NCBI RefSeq assembly: GCF_045679555.1
Contig: NC_092092.1
Coordinates: 11,532,690 to 11,596,689, forward strand
DNA from: Salvelinus alpinus
Lineage: Eukaryota; Chordata; Actinopteri; Salmoniformes; Salmonidae
Length of the DNA stretch: 64,000 nucleotides
Direction: 5' to 3'
Shown: positions 42,273 to 54,300 of the stretch, piece by piece
How positions within the stretch are numbered: the first letter of the stretch is position 1
Layout: each line of letters starts with the position of its first letter
The notes under the pieces: model-generated
Database searches by the model: none
Seen by the model: the letters and a program-made list of their open reading frames with translations, nothing else
What the model was told of the DNA's origin: nothing
Program-made: the position numbers and the translations under genes

Positions 42273-42594
42273 GTTGGCAGGAAAACATGATAGTTTTCCA
42301 GCCAAAACCGAAAGCAAAATGCTTCTGTGGCCTATGAGAACTTATGCCAAAGATAAAGTGAAAAAGTGTTTGCATATATGATTGTAAAATATAGCTTTGC
42401 ATAAATTACAGGAAAAGACAAATTCAGACTATTTATGTAGGATTTTTTTTATACTGGTGTATTGCCTTGAAAATGGTATGGCGAGACTAATCAATCCAGC
42501 TTCACCTACAAGTGAGGGCATGTTTTGTGAAAATTAGAACCATCCACCTCTTAAACAATTTCAGTTATATATCATACACACAACTTTTAAAAAT

Positions 42595-42600
42595 GTTTAT
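42595..42600 (-). terminator. klhl31: Candidate klhl31 polyadenylation signal
   Basis: TTTATT on the plus strand gives AATAAA in the klhl31 sense, about 1.3 kb after the stop codon. Other weaker signals exist nearer, so the 3' UTR end is open. Confidence 0.3.
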
Positions 42601-43167
42601 TAATATAAGAACAAAATAAATCATGAGCTGTCAGGGAAATTACGAGGCACTGTTGCAGAGTGCCCACACCATTAACAGTTCAGGCTAATAGCTGTATTTT
42701 CCAGTATTCACTCTTTTTACAAAACAAATATTCCCAATGTCATCATAACAACATTTTCCCAACAGCTTCTTCTGAGTCAGGAAAGTACATACAATTCACA
42801 TGACTGTCGTGTGTAGTGTGTTAAAGAAAACAAACAAACAAGAAACCAGCAGCGTCTACTCCTTGTAGCTACAATATCATCATATTTCAGCAACAAAGAA
42901 TGCTTAGTAATTCCTTTATCTTCTGCATTGACATCTGAAGATTTTAAAGGGAAATGTATGATCTCTAGCAGCACCACAACATCAACATACTGGATGCAAA
43001 CCGATGATGTCTGTGGAAACACTCATCTTCCTCCATCTACATAGAAACACGCCATCATTTACATATGTTGTATGTTGGGGTGGTGCTGGAGAAGATGAAT
43101 ATGAGTTTACATTTTTTTTTTTAAATGTCCCTTTAAATGTTAATCACAGTTGTATACCTGTATATCA

Positions 43168-43288
43168 CAGGAGGTTGGTGGCACCTGAATTGTGGAGAAC
43201 GGGCTCGTGGTTTACCATGAGTTTGATGCCATTCCATGGATTTCAGACATTTTTATGAGCTGTCCTCTCCTCAGCAGCCTCCACTGCT
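43168..43288. mobile_element. Foldback MITE (GGAGGTTGGTGGCACC family), copy 3, internally deleted
   Basis: It begins CACAGGAGGTTGGTGGCACC and ends CCTCAGCAGCCTCCACTG, with a shorter middle than the copies at 4694 and 20312. It lies in the presumed klhl31 3' UTR. Confidence 0.85.
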
Positions 43289-43892
43289 GTATATGAGGAT
43301 TTAAGTCAATGGTCTTCCATCATCATCATATGTCCAGTCGTTGATTATACGATATACAGTGTATTTAGCTTTATGTCACTGGAAAAGAATGACAGTGACA
43401 TAACAAGGGTTCACCATATAGTCATGTTTATGTGTATTGTACAAATAATGCAGTTACTATTAGCACATATACACCAACACCAAAGAAGTTTAATATTGGG
43501 AATAAAATCTGTGGTCTACGGAGAGTAGGGCTGATTCAACTATTACGGCTGAATTGGCCCCAAAAGGAAAGAAATGTTTCCCTTGAAAATAAAATATTTA
43601 AATTTGTCTCACAACACAAAACAACTTCCTGAATTCATGTCGCACATAACAGTTTTATGATTTGCCTTAATTTGGAAGAAATTCCATCCTTAATAAAACG
43701 TATAAAAAACTATTTGAATATATCTGATTCAATTCCAAATTAGATGTGTGTGTGTGTGACATTTGTATGTTATCAGTTTTTTTTCTGAACTCAAAGAGGG
43801 ATGATCACTTTCTGCATAAAGGATTTTCTGAATTGGACTGGCTCGAGGATTTTTGGTCCTCTAGCAGACTACATCAAACAACCTGACAGATT

Positions 43893-45950
43893 CTATATGC
43901 TGACTGGTGCAGATGAAACTGAGCTGGCCCTGGACTCTCGTGATTTGCGTGTGGGTATGGTAACGACACAGCATGAGATGCCAACTGTAGCCTCTGGCAA
44001 CTCATCATCCTCAGTCCATACATTGAGGTCAGGGTTAAACACCTGGATGCATTTCTTGTACTTCTTCTCAATCTCGTTCCAGCCTCCAAGGAGATAGATC
44101 TTATTATTCATGCTGACTATACCAGCAGTGCTCACTCCTGTGTTCAGGGGGGCAGAGTAGCTCCACTGTCCATTGTGAGGGTTGAAACACTCAACAGCCA
44201 AGACATCCACCCTCTCTCCACGACCACCCAGCTGGCTGCCACCAATCACATAAGCCCGGTCTCCGACTGTAGCAGCGGAATGCCAGCCTCTAGGGGAGCT
44301 CAAACTGTTCTTATCCTGCCACATATCAGTGGAAGGGTTATAGCTGCACACAGCCCTGGAGTACGCATTGTTGATGTAACCACCGCTAACAAGGATCTTG
44401 CCATCAATGATGAAGCTGGCATGGCAGCACCGGGGGATCTCCATGGGGGTTTTCATCTGCCATTGGTTGGAGGAAGGCACGTAGCACTCCATTGAAGCTT
44501 GGCATCCATCAGAGTTACGACCTCCAATAGCGAACAAGAGACCATTGAAGGTGTTGAGACTGAAGTGGGTGCGCTTCTGGATCATGTTGGTCAAATGAAT
44601 CCAGGTGTTGAATCGAGGATCATACCTAATGGACAAAGACATGTTATTACATACAAATTATTCATTGAATGTACAGTACAATATCTTGTCATGGTCTGTG
44701 TAATATCAGCCATACTTTAAGAGCAGAAAGGATACGTTTACAATAGAATAAGCTTATACAGAATCAAATGTTCACCTGCAGAAGTTGCTGACAGCATGTT
44801 TCGCCTGGTTCCTGGCATCATTCTGGTCTTCGCCACCAGCAACATAAAGGAAGCCATCCAGGACTGCCACACACTGATTGAAGCTCTTGGCTGGCATCTC
44901 TGTCAGCCTATTCCATACGTCGTCCTCATCCCTGTAGAGAACCTCTTTGCTGAGAGATTTTTCCGCCAAGGCTGGTCGTCCACCCACTGTCAGCATGACA
45001 CGGAGTCCACCACGTACCTTTGTTCTGCGGGACTGCAGAATGTTCTGCTGGTAAGGCAACAGGTGGTAATTCATGGCGTCCACCAGGAGACGATGGCACT
45101 CGGGGTCCTGCATCATTCTGGGCACACTCTGGACATGATTGACCAGGTCCATAGCTGAGATGGTGCCAAAGCGAATGTTGGTCAGAAGATCTGGGGCGTA
45201 TTTCAGTCTCTTCTCATCGAAGTCCAACCACTTCATGGCTATCTGGAAGGCTGTAATCTCAGAGGGCAATTGCAGGGAGTCATCGCTGAGGAAGTCATTG
45301 ATCTGCTCATAGGTGAGCTTCCGGAACTGTTCCATCTCAGAGAACTCGATAAAGTTCCCCCTCATGAACTTCTGGGCGGCCTCTTTGGTTTCTTTGAGGC
45401 CGTAGGTGTCGGCAATGTTGGCCACGTACATGCAGTTCTCCACGCTGAGCTCCTGCATGAGGAAGTCGCTGCACATCTTCACCAGGGTGTTGATCTTCAA
45501 CAACATGGCTGCTGCAATGGTGCTGCCAATGCTGTACAACGACAGGGTTAGTTTACCTGAGTAGGCGTATGTGATGGCAGTGGCCAGCCCTGTGGGTGAA
45601 AGGTCATTCAAGTCGATCTTCGTGAGGGCGGAATCCTTCCTCAGGATATTCTGAATGTACTCACTGCAGGAGGCCATGACAACTTTGTGGACATCAAAGG
45701 ACTTTGACTTGGTGGAGACGGTCAGGTCACAGAGGAAACTGTTCTGCCTCATGGTACAAAGACCTTCTAGGAGGTTAGGAGCATAGACAGGGTCAGTGAC
45801 TTCACTTGAGATGCAGGTGAAGCTGTTTCCTCCCTCCAACAAGGTGTTCAGCCCGTTAATGTTTTTGATCGGGCTATCCTCGACCATTATAGTAATTTCA
45901 TTGATATCCCCTTTGTTCTTTTTGGCAGTCTTGTTTTTTTTGGGTGCCAT
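43893..45950 (-). CDS. klhl31: Kelch-like protein 31 (BTB-BACK-Kelch), 2 coding exons
   Basis: Muscle-expressed BTB-Kelch protein, a likely cullin-3 ubiquitin ligase adaptor needed for muscle integrity. Exons (minus): 44776-45950 and 43893-44625, joined as NFC|R|YDPRFN, 635 residues (human 634). Visible: start [23 protein letters not shown] about 63-175 (NFLCDL-like [22 protein letters not shown]); BACK about 180-285 (MSVENCMY-like [33 protein letters not shown]); then Kelch repeats with paired GG ([73 protein letters not shown]); end [15 protein letters not shown]. The acceptor at 45981 lies 31 bases upstream of the ATG, so there are 5' noncoding exons further right. Confidence 0.97.
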
Positions 45951-46759
45951 GGCTGCAGCAGATGGACACAGCCCAGACCTACTGGAAAGAAAATAATAAT
46001 ATGTCAGAGCAAGAGCAACCTGTTGATATGAACAATCACAATCACAACACCATATGGCAACTAATACATTTATGACAAATCTGACAGATGTACAGTTGAG
46101 TGAAATATTGTCACACAAAATATTGTCAAATTCAAATGTCTAATATCATTACAGCTTTACTTGTATTTGTGGTTATAAGTAGGCCTTCTTTTCGAAAAGT
46201 CAGTCCTGCATCTAGGCATGTTATACATGTTACTGCGGCCATTTGGCAATGTATGTTGTGGAATAATTGACAAAGTGGCTGAATACAGTGTGAACAAGTG
46301 AGGCTGTCTGAAACACAATCATTTCTTTGCATTTATACTGTAATTTTGATATTTTGAAAGTTGCATCCAAAGTTCAACACCTTAATGATAATATAAACCG
46401 TTGTATTTTTTAAATTTATTTTAATATACATTTGGAGATGATTGTGACAAGGGTATTAAATTCCCTAACAGTGTGAAGGCCCATTCTATCCTACTTGCAT
46501 TTTTTTACATTAAAATTTGATAACAATTTAAAGCAATGTTGTTAGACATAATCAACGTAAACATGATTACAATAGACTACCATTTTTTTTCTCCATCAAA
46601 TTACATATATGACAAAGTTAAAATGACATATAGTAGGCCTATACCAGAATAATGCTGTAGCGCAAGTCAGCGAATCAACATTCCGCTATCTGCATCTGTC
46701 GCGATGTATCAGTGTCATGACCAGGAATAGTAACGCTGGATAGCTCACCCATGACGTTC

Positions 46760-46767
46760 CTTTTATA
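46760..46767 (-). promoter_or_regulatory. klhl31: TATA box of a possible klhl31 promoter
   Basis: The reverse strand reads GTCTATAAAAGGAACG, a strong TATA box, placing a transcription start near 46735. A plausible donor (CTG|GTATAG) is about 100 bases further on. A second possible first exon with a GTAAGT donor ends at 47194, so alternative promoters are possible. Confidence 0.4.
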
Positions 46768-47394
46768 GACTTGTGTCAGGAGGACCTAGCCAAATGTCCT
46801 TCTAAAAAGTTCAGTTAATTCTGAAGATTAAAAAAAAGAAGGCTCAATGATCAACTAATCAATTAAATAATTCACCTTTGTAGAAATTATAAATGTAAAG
46901 AAACTGAAAGTTGAACGAAAAATCCAAAACATTATCCAGAAAGTCAGCAGATCTATATTATAGCCTATAAAATAATCAGCCTATAGTAAAAACGTTCCTA
47001 GTTCATTTGAAATCTGATGGAAATAAACTGACAATAAAACTATGGTGTCAAACTTACACATTAGGTTATTGTATTGTGTCACTGTGCCAAAATCAAACCA
47101 AACATGTTAACAAATATTTAGGCAACATTTGTAATTGACAGATAGACACAAAGACATTACAAACATAATATGGCCTAAACGTGGCTTACTTACCAAAGGG
47201 ATGAGAAGCAGGTGAAAAAAGACTTGCACCTCCAGATAGCGTGCAATAGAGACTGGTTATACTCAACAGTGCCAGAAAAGTGGAGCAAACTCCTCCTCTG
47301 AGCATGCGAATGGAAGTATTGCGCAATAGCGTGAGGGGGACACAATACTAGTCTACTGACTTGTAATATGGTAGCTGGGATCACCCTGAATAAC

Positions 47395-47825
47395 TTCAAT
47401 CAAATTCAATCACATTTATTTATAAAGCACTTCTTACATCAGCTGATGTCACAAAGTGCTGTACAGAAACCCAGCCTAAAACCCCAAACAGCAAGCAATG
47501 CAGGTGTAGAAGCACGGTGGCTAGGAAAAACTCCCTAGAAAGGCCAGAACTTAGGAAGAAACCTAGAGAGGAACCAGGTTATGAGGGGTGGCCAGTCCTC
47601 TTCTGGCTGTGCCAGGTGGAGATTATAACAGAACATGGCCAAATAATAATAATAATCACAGTGGTTGTAGAGGGTGCAATAGGTCAGCACCTCAGGAGTA
47701 AATGTCAGTTGGCTTTTCATAGCCAATCATTCAGAGTATCTCTACCTCTCCTGCTGTCTCTAGAGAGTTGAAAACAGCAGGTCTGGGACAGGTAGCACGT
47801 CCAGTAAACAGGTCAGGGTTTTAAC
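47395..47825. repeat. Interspersed salmonid repeat (CATTTATTTATAAAGCACTT family)
   Basis: Contains TCTTACATCAGCTGATGTCA, CCCAAACAGCAAGCAATGCA, GGCTAGGAAAAACTCCCTAG and ATGAGGGGTGGCCAGTCCTC. By memory this is an abundant salmonid repeat of retroelement origin. It sits between the divergent klhl31 and elongin-A genes. Confidence 0.7.
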
Positions 47826-48307
47826 TTGTCATATAGCTTAGGCTACATTCAAATCCATCTCTCTGGCTTGATTATTACGGGTAGGGCCTAATTGTCAACC
47901 CAATGTAATAACTCAAATAGACGTCATGGTTATCTGGTGATTCATTCGACTAGTGATAAAGTTCAGATTGCAAATGGAGAAACATTTTTATCATGAGGAT
48001 GAAGATTCTCAGACAACCGTGATGTCTAATGTGTCTAATGGATGTGTAATTTGTGATTTTAGGACCACATCATTTAATCGGCTCATTTGTATACTAAAGG
48101 CTTTTTAGGATGCTCTGATGTAGAGGGGGTCTTTTACAGTGTCTTTTACAGTGACATTGACATCTGCTCACGTTCACTAATTGATATTTGTATAATTGGA
48201 CATACCTCTTTAATAAAATCACTTTGACACCGCCCCTTATATAATGTGACCGTGGCGCAATAGAGCTTTCGGGTCTGCAGGTGAATGAATGCACGTGAGC
48301 CAACGTG

Positions 48308-51300
48308 ATGGACGCACTTGACGTGTCGAAGAAAGTGCTGCAGTTAAAACTTCAGCTCAAAGAAACGACAGAATCAAAGAAGGTATTTTAGACGCACTAA
48401 TAACAAGTCTAATTGCTTGTTGTTTTAAGCCGGTTCTTTATTGTACAATTACTCTACCTGGACAGTAATAAATAGATTAACACCAATGGTTCAAATTTGA
48501 TAGCCTTCTCGACTGAATCACAATTATTGTACGGTAGGCTAGTGATGGAAGCACTGAGGTTTATATTTGAACATGTTCAATGTCAGCAGGGCTGCTCCCC
48601 CAAAATAAAATTATTAAATGCGGGTTTTGTTTGACACGAATGTTTGGAAGAGTTTATGAACAACTTTAACAACATGGGAATCTTGTGACTAAGTATATGC
48701 TGCTGATGCGTTGTCTGAGCATGTGTGCAAGAACTTCATATTGGGGTAGGCGTGTGGAGGATTATGGCAGAAAGGGCTTCAGCTAATGTCAAAGTGACGT
48801 CAAATTGCCTGTTCGAGTCGCGTCGGATTTTGGGGGAATTTTAGTTCCCCCTTTTCCTTACCTTAACACAATTCACATAACCTGCTACGAAAAGTCACAT
48901 TTTACATAAAATGCATCCCGTCTAGTCAACCAGTGTGGAGTGGGGGAGGTTGTTGGGGGGAACGAGAAGTGCTCTGGCGCTGTAATTAACAACCCAGCCA
49001 GTTGCCCAACTTGTGGCTGCTGTCTGTCAACTCGGCACTGAGTTGCGGAATCACTTACTGGAATAGTTATGTTTGAGAGAATTATGAATACAGATGAAAT
49101 GTTTGTCACGTGAAGACCTTGTTTCCGGTGTGTCTTGTGTTTCTGGGTTGGATGTGAGGCCTCTGTTGCACACATGCAGTAGGCTACATACTGTAGTCAG
49201 CCATATTTTTACAACTGATGTGGATGCAGGCAAACTGGGAGGGGATTGTCCCATACTTAACTTCAGCAATTTTAACTTTCTAGGAGTACTTGACTCAAAC
49301 TGAAATAGGATCTGGTACTCACTTTCGGTGCTGTTACTGTTTCTATGTAGGTGCAGGAGCACCACAATACTTAAGAGGAACAGGACCTCAAGCAGTAGAA
49401 TATTTTAGGTGCCGGTACTCTACTCCGGTGCGCTCTTGTCCAAATCAAGCACTGCTTTCTAGTGAACTAAAATTAGGATTACCATATTGGGCATGTCTGT
49501 CCATTTGTCCTGTTTCAGCTTTTGATAACTTAAAAAAAAAAAAAATCATACAAACTCAGCATGATCCCAGTGGTAGTTGTTCATGATAAACATGATCCCC
49601 CCGTGGCAGTTGTTCATGATAAACATGATCCACCCCTGTGGTAGTTGTTCATGATAAACATGATCCCCCCCGTGGCAGTTGTTCATGATAAACATGATCC
49701 ACCCCTGTGGTAGTTGTTCATGATAAACATGATCCACCCCTGTGGTAGTTGTTCATGATAAACATGATCCACCCCTGTGGTAGTTGTTCATGATAAACAT
49801 GATCCACCCCTGTGGTAGTTGTTCATGATAAACATGATCCACCCCTGTGGTAGTTGTTCATGATAAACATGATCCACCCCTGTGGTAGTTGTTCATGATA
49901 AACATGATCCCCCCCTGTGGTAGTTGTTCATGATAAACATGATCCCCCCCTGTGGTAGTTGTTCATGATAAACATGATCCCCCCCCCCCCCCCCCCCCCG
50001 TGGTGGTAGTTCATGATAAACATGATCCCCCCCCCCCGTGGTAGTTGTTCATGATAAACATGTTAGCCGTTCTAATCGTGCAAGGACAGTTTTGTACAAA
50101 TGTTTGGAAATGGGCACTGTTTGCATCCTAATGTCAACTGAAAATGTATACCATATACAGTCTATGGTTTATGCATAGCCATCTGTTTATTTTACAGGTC
50201 CTGAAAATCTTAAAGAAACTAAGGGAGTTGGATATAACCCTAGACATTCTTGCAGTAAGACACTCCTATACTTAAAATTGTGTGTATTGCATGAAGAGTT
50301 GTGGTTTGCATGTGCCCATTTGTACTCAATTGAATGTATTTTTATCTTGATTATGATTAGGAGACCGGAATCGGCAAAGCTGTAAACTCTTTGCGCAAGC
50401 ATGGGGATGCAGGAGAAGCCGTCAGGCTATTGGTCAGTCACTGGAAGAAATTGGTTCCAAAAGAAACCTTGAGGTATTGTACTTAACACACTTGCTTTGG
50501 AATAATTTGAATGATTGTCCAGTGTTCATTACTAGAGTGTTTGAATTTCTTCCTCATACAGCCATACAGAGAAGGATGATGCTTCGCAGAGCAAGCTTTT
50601 GGTAACTGATGCAGAGTTTCAAAACTGTTCAAAAGAGACGTGCTCAAAAATAGAGGACCGAAGTCAAAATGCTTCAGACGATGAGCGTTTAAAAACCGAT
50701 GAGGACAACCAAGATGGGTCTACTTCAGGAGGGGTGCATTTAAAAACCGATGAGGACAACCAAGATGGGTCTACTTCAGGAGGGGTGCATTTAAAAACCG
50801 ATGAGGACAACCAAGGAACTTCAGAAAAAGAGCATTTGAAAACTGACAAAAATGAAGAAAATTTGAAAAATGAAGACAAAAACCGAGGTACTGCAGAGAT
50901 ATCTCATTTACAGGAAGTAGATGAAGACTCAAGTGAATTGAAAAATGATCATTTTAAAAGTGAGAAGGAAAACAAGTGTACTTGGAAGAAGGACAAGGAT
51001 GAGTGGAAAAAACAGAAGGGGACACGAGACTGTTTAATGGTTACTGGGGAAAAAAGTAATTGGAGTAGAAATTCTGAAGATGAAAATGTTGTGTTTGGAA
51101 GCACAACATCTAAGAGCAGCCACAAGAAAGCCAAGTCGATTTCCAGGGAAGAATCTAAAAACAATTCAGATAACGGAGGGAAATGTGGGATAAGGAGAGA
51201 CTCCAATAGAAAAACACTGCCGTGTCCAAAACCATCCAGCGAAGAGTCTTCAAAATCTAAACCTGATAGAAAATGGACAGTTATTGACAAATCCAATGAC

Positions 51301-54300
51301 CAAGACAACAAAAAAGCGAGTGACTCCCTAGGTTGTAATGGAGAGAGGCGGAAACCAAGTGAAAGAAAGCAAGTCTGCCATGAAGACAAAAAGACTAAAC
51401 AAGAGGGAAAATCGAAGACCAAAGAGAAAATGGCGATTATTGAGGACAAGCCGAATGGCAATGACGTCGAGGTGCCCTCCATGTCTTTTGAGTCTTTCTT
51501 GAGCTATGACATCAACACGCCTAAGAGGAAGAAAAAATCTGACAGTAAAAAACCACCTAAGAAATTTAAGACTGTTGAAAAAGAAGTAAAGGTTGTGAAG
51601 ACACCCAGCACGAAATCCAGTAAGCAGTTACCTGCGGCGACTGCAGATTTGTCACTGCCTAAAAAGGTACATTTGGCATGGAGTTGTAATGCATTACAAA
51701 TATTTCATAAATGTTTTGTGGTGACATTCTGATTCAACAATGTCACATTGATCAAGGACATCTTTTTTAAGGCTATGAAGGGGTCTGTGATGGACTTGCT
51801 TAATATTCCATTGCCAACATTTCTACCCGAATATGATGAGCTCTCCAACTTCAACTACTATGACAGGAAAAGTGAGTGTCAACTGTGGTTTGTTGTGATT
51901 GAGCAAGCTTTACAAACTTAATCTAACTCCACTGAATGTGTAGTTGCATGTCATGACTTGAATCCTATTTAATCTTGCTATGTAAAATGCTGGGCTCCCT
52001 TGTTAGACTTTGGTCTCAATGGGACTCCCTATTGAATTAATGATCAAATAAAGTATTTTCGTGGTGTTGCGTGTAATTTGTTTCAGTGGAAGACAAATCT
52101 AAAGTCTTGGTCTCTGAGGGCCCGGTCTTCACTGGTCAAAGACTCAACCGGAAGATGCAGGTCTATTCTGGTGTAAAGTCCGCCTTTCTCCCAACTATGA
52201 TGTCCTTGTACCAGCAATGTATCCGGGCACTGCAGAACAACATTGACTGTGAGTATGGCCCAGGCAGGGAACCTCAACACTCTTACACAGGCTGTCCTTT
52301 GGATGGAGAGAATGTTAACGCTCTGATATTTTCTTAGTGCTCTATGAGATCGGAGGTGTCCCCTTTGAAATCCTTGAGCCAGTACTAGAGCGCTGTACAC
52401 CTGATCAGCTGTTTCGTATTGAAGAGTGCAACCCGGTAAGAATCCCATTAAGTTGATTTTGAGGAGGCCTGATTTAAGTGTTGTGCCTGCAAGGGTTAAT
52501 GCTGGACAGGCCTCCCATCACTTAACTTGACCTCTGAGTGCCAACCTGCAAGTACTTCCTGTATATCTGATAGTAGTGCTGCATAGGTATTATGGCTTTA
52601 CCATGGCAACTTGGTATAAAAATAATATTCTTACACCAATTTGACACTTCATAGCTGTGAATACTGATGGCTTAGATTTGTAAGGTTTGGTAAGAAATAT
52701 GGGTACGGTGAGCAGATTTGTCATTTTGACTGATCAGCCAATAGATGGGTTGGTTGTTTAGCAAGAAAACTGACGCGCACGCAACTATGGGGCAAAATAG
52801 ACTTGGTTGGCTTAGATTATTTACAACATGTAAGCTATATTTCAATGTTTAAGTACATTTGCACAATGAGTGTTTGTCTCAAATACATTGTTATCGTTGT
52901 TGGATTGTTAGCTTGCAATTTTTTTGCCAAATTAGCAAAGACATGACATTAGTCAACACCTCAAGACATGGTATCAAGAACAAGCTGACATGAGCCACCT
53001 ACGATTCCCCACATGGCAGGTTCTTATTGTTGCTAGCTATCTGGCCATCCAGAATCGCAGGACTTCTGCCCCATTGAGTCGTGCACATTGTTTTCGTGAC
53101 TTTGTCAGCTAAACCGTCTATGCTCTCTGACAGATGTATGTTGGAGTGACTGATCACTTGTGGGAGAAGCACTGTCAGCGGGACTTCAGGAATGCCCATC
53201 TAGAGGAGTACGAGTCCTGGAGAGAGATGCATATGAGGCTATCTGAGGAAAGGGAGAGGAAGCTCCGAAGACTGACTAAAACCATAGTCTCTGCACATTC
53301 AGGAAAACCCAAAGGTTTGCTATTCCATCACGTTTTTGTATTGCTTCACATCATTCACAGGAAAACCTTGACATTCAAGTTCTTGGACAGGTCAAAAAGT
53401 AACCCTAGATGTCTTACCAATCAGCCTTTGGACAGTGCTCATGCTCTATTGATGTTAAGTTATGCTACCTTTTGAACTGAGATCCTCCGCTTTACAAACT
53501 CTGGTCTTAGGTTGAAAGGGACTGAGCAACAGTTGGCCCAGTTGTTTTGAAGTGATCTGAGCAAGACTACTCCTAAATGCTGACCAGGCAGTGGGTTAAT
53601 GTCGACCTGGCCAGCTGTCCCCCGACCAACAGAGGCTATGAATAGATCTGAAGGGAGACTGGCTACGGGGTTAAATCTAAACCTTGTCAATCTGTCATGG
53701 CCTCTGCTGGCCTTGTAGGGCTGGAGATTATATAGAATGAGGTTCATAAAGCCTTTCCCATCACTGACTGGGGTTCTGTAAAATCCATATCTCCCCATTT
53801 CTAATAGTAAACTAAATGCTATAGTGCAGTTATCCCTTAATGTGTAAATGGTAGTATTTCAATTATTGGGTCAAACAGCTTTGGTTTAAGTCTCTCCAAT
53901 CATATCTTCTAGACTCCACAAAGTTGGCATATTTACTTACTGTAGGTCATTTCACTAATAGTAGTTGTGGAATAAGAATTTGTCTTCTAAAATGTAATTT
54001 CTTTCTCCCACTCCCAGGCCGGCAGGTGAAAATGGCGTTTATTAACTCTGTTGCCAAGCCGCCTAGAAATGTGAGAATTCAGCAAGAGATCCATGGAACT
54101 GCTAGACATCCACGAATCCAGCAGGAGAACAATGGAACTACTGGTGTCGTACTGCCGCCTCACCCACAGGACAGGCCCAGGTCTGTCCTCACCATCCTGT
54201 CATTCTCATATTGACCGTGGTGGCAAAGATGCCTACTTAAAAATATATATGCCAGAAAATACATTATTCTTGCTCCAAGTATGACAATCATACATCTTAT

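Noticed and set aside
42085-42402. 105-codon minus-strand ORF rich in QGQGQG
   Set aside because: Low-complexity reading of CCCTGACCCTGA-type repeat DNA in an LTR-like fragment.
49546-49737. Minus-strand frame with repeated [11 protein letters not shown]
   Set aside because: It is a translation of the 35-bp minisatellite; the period is not a multiple of three and no other coding sign exists.
50949-51482. 177-codon minus-strand ORF opposite the elongin-A large exon
   Set aside because: Antisense shadow of a Lys/Glu-rich exon, giving a Leu/Ser/Phe-rich frame.
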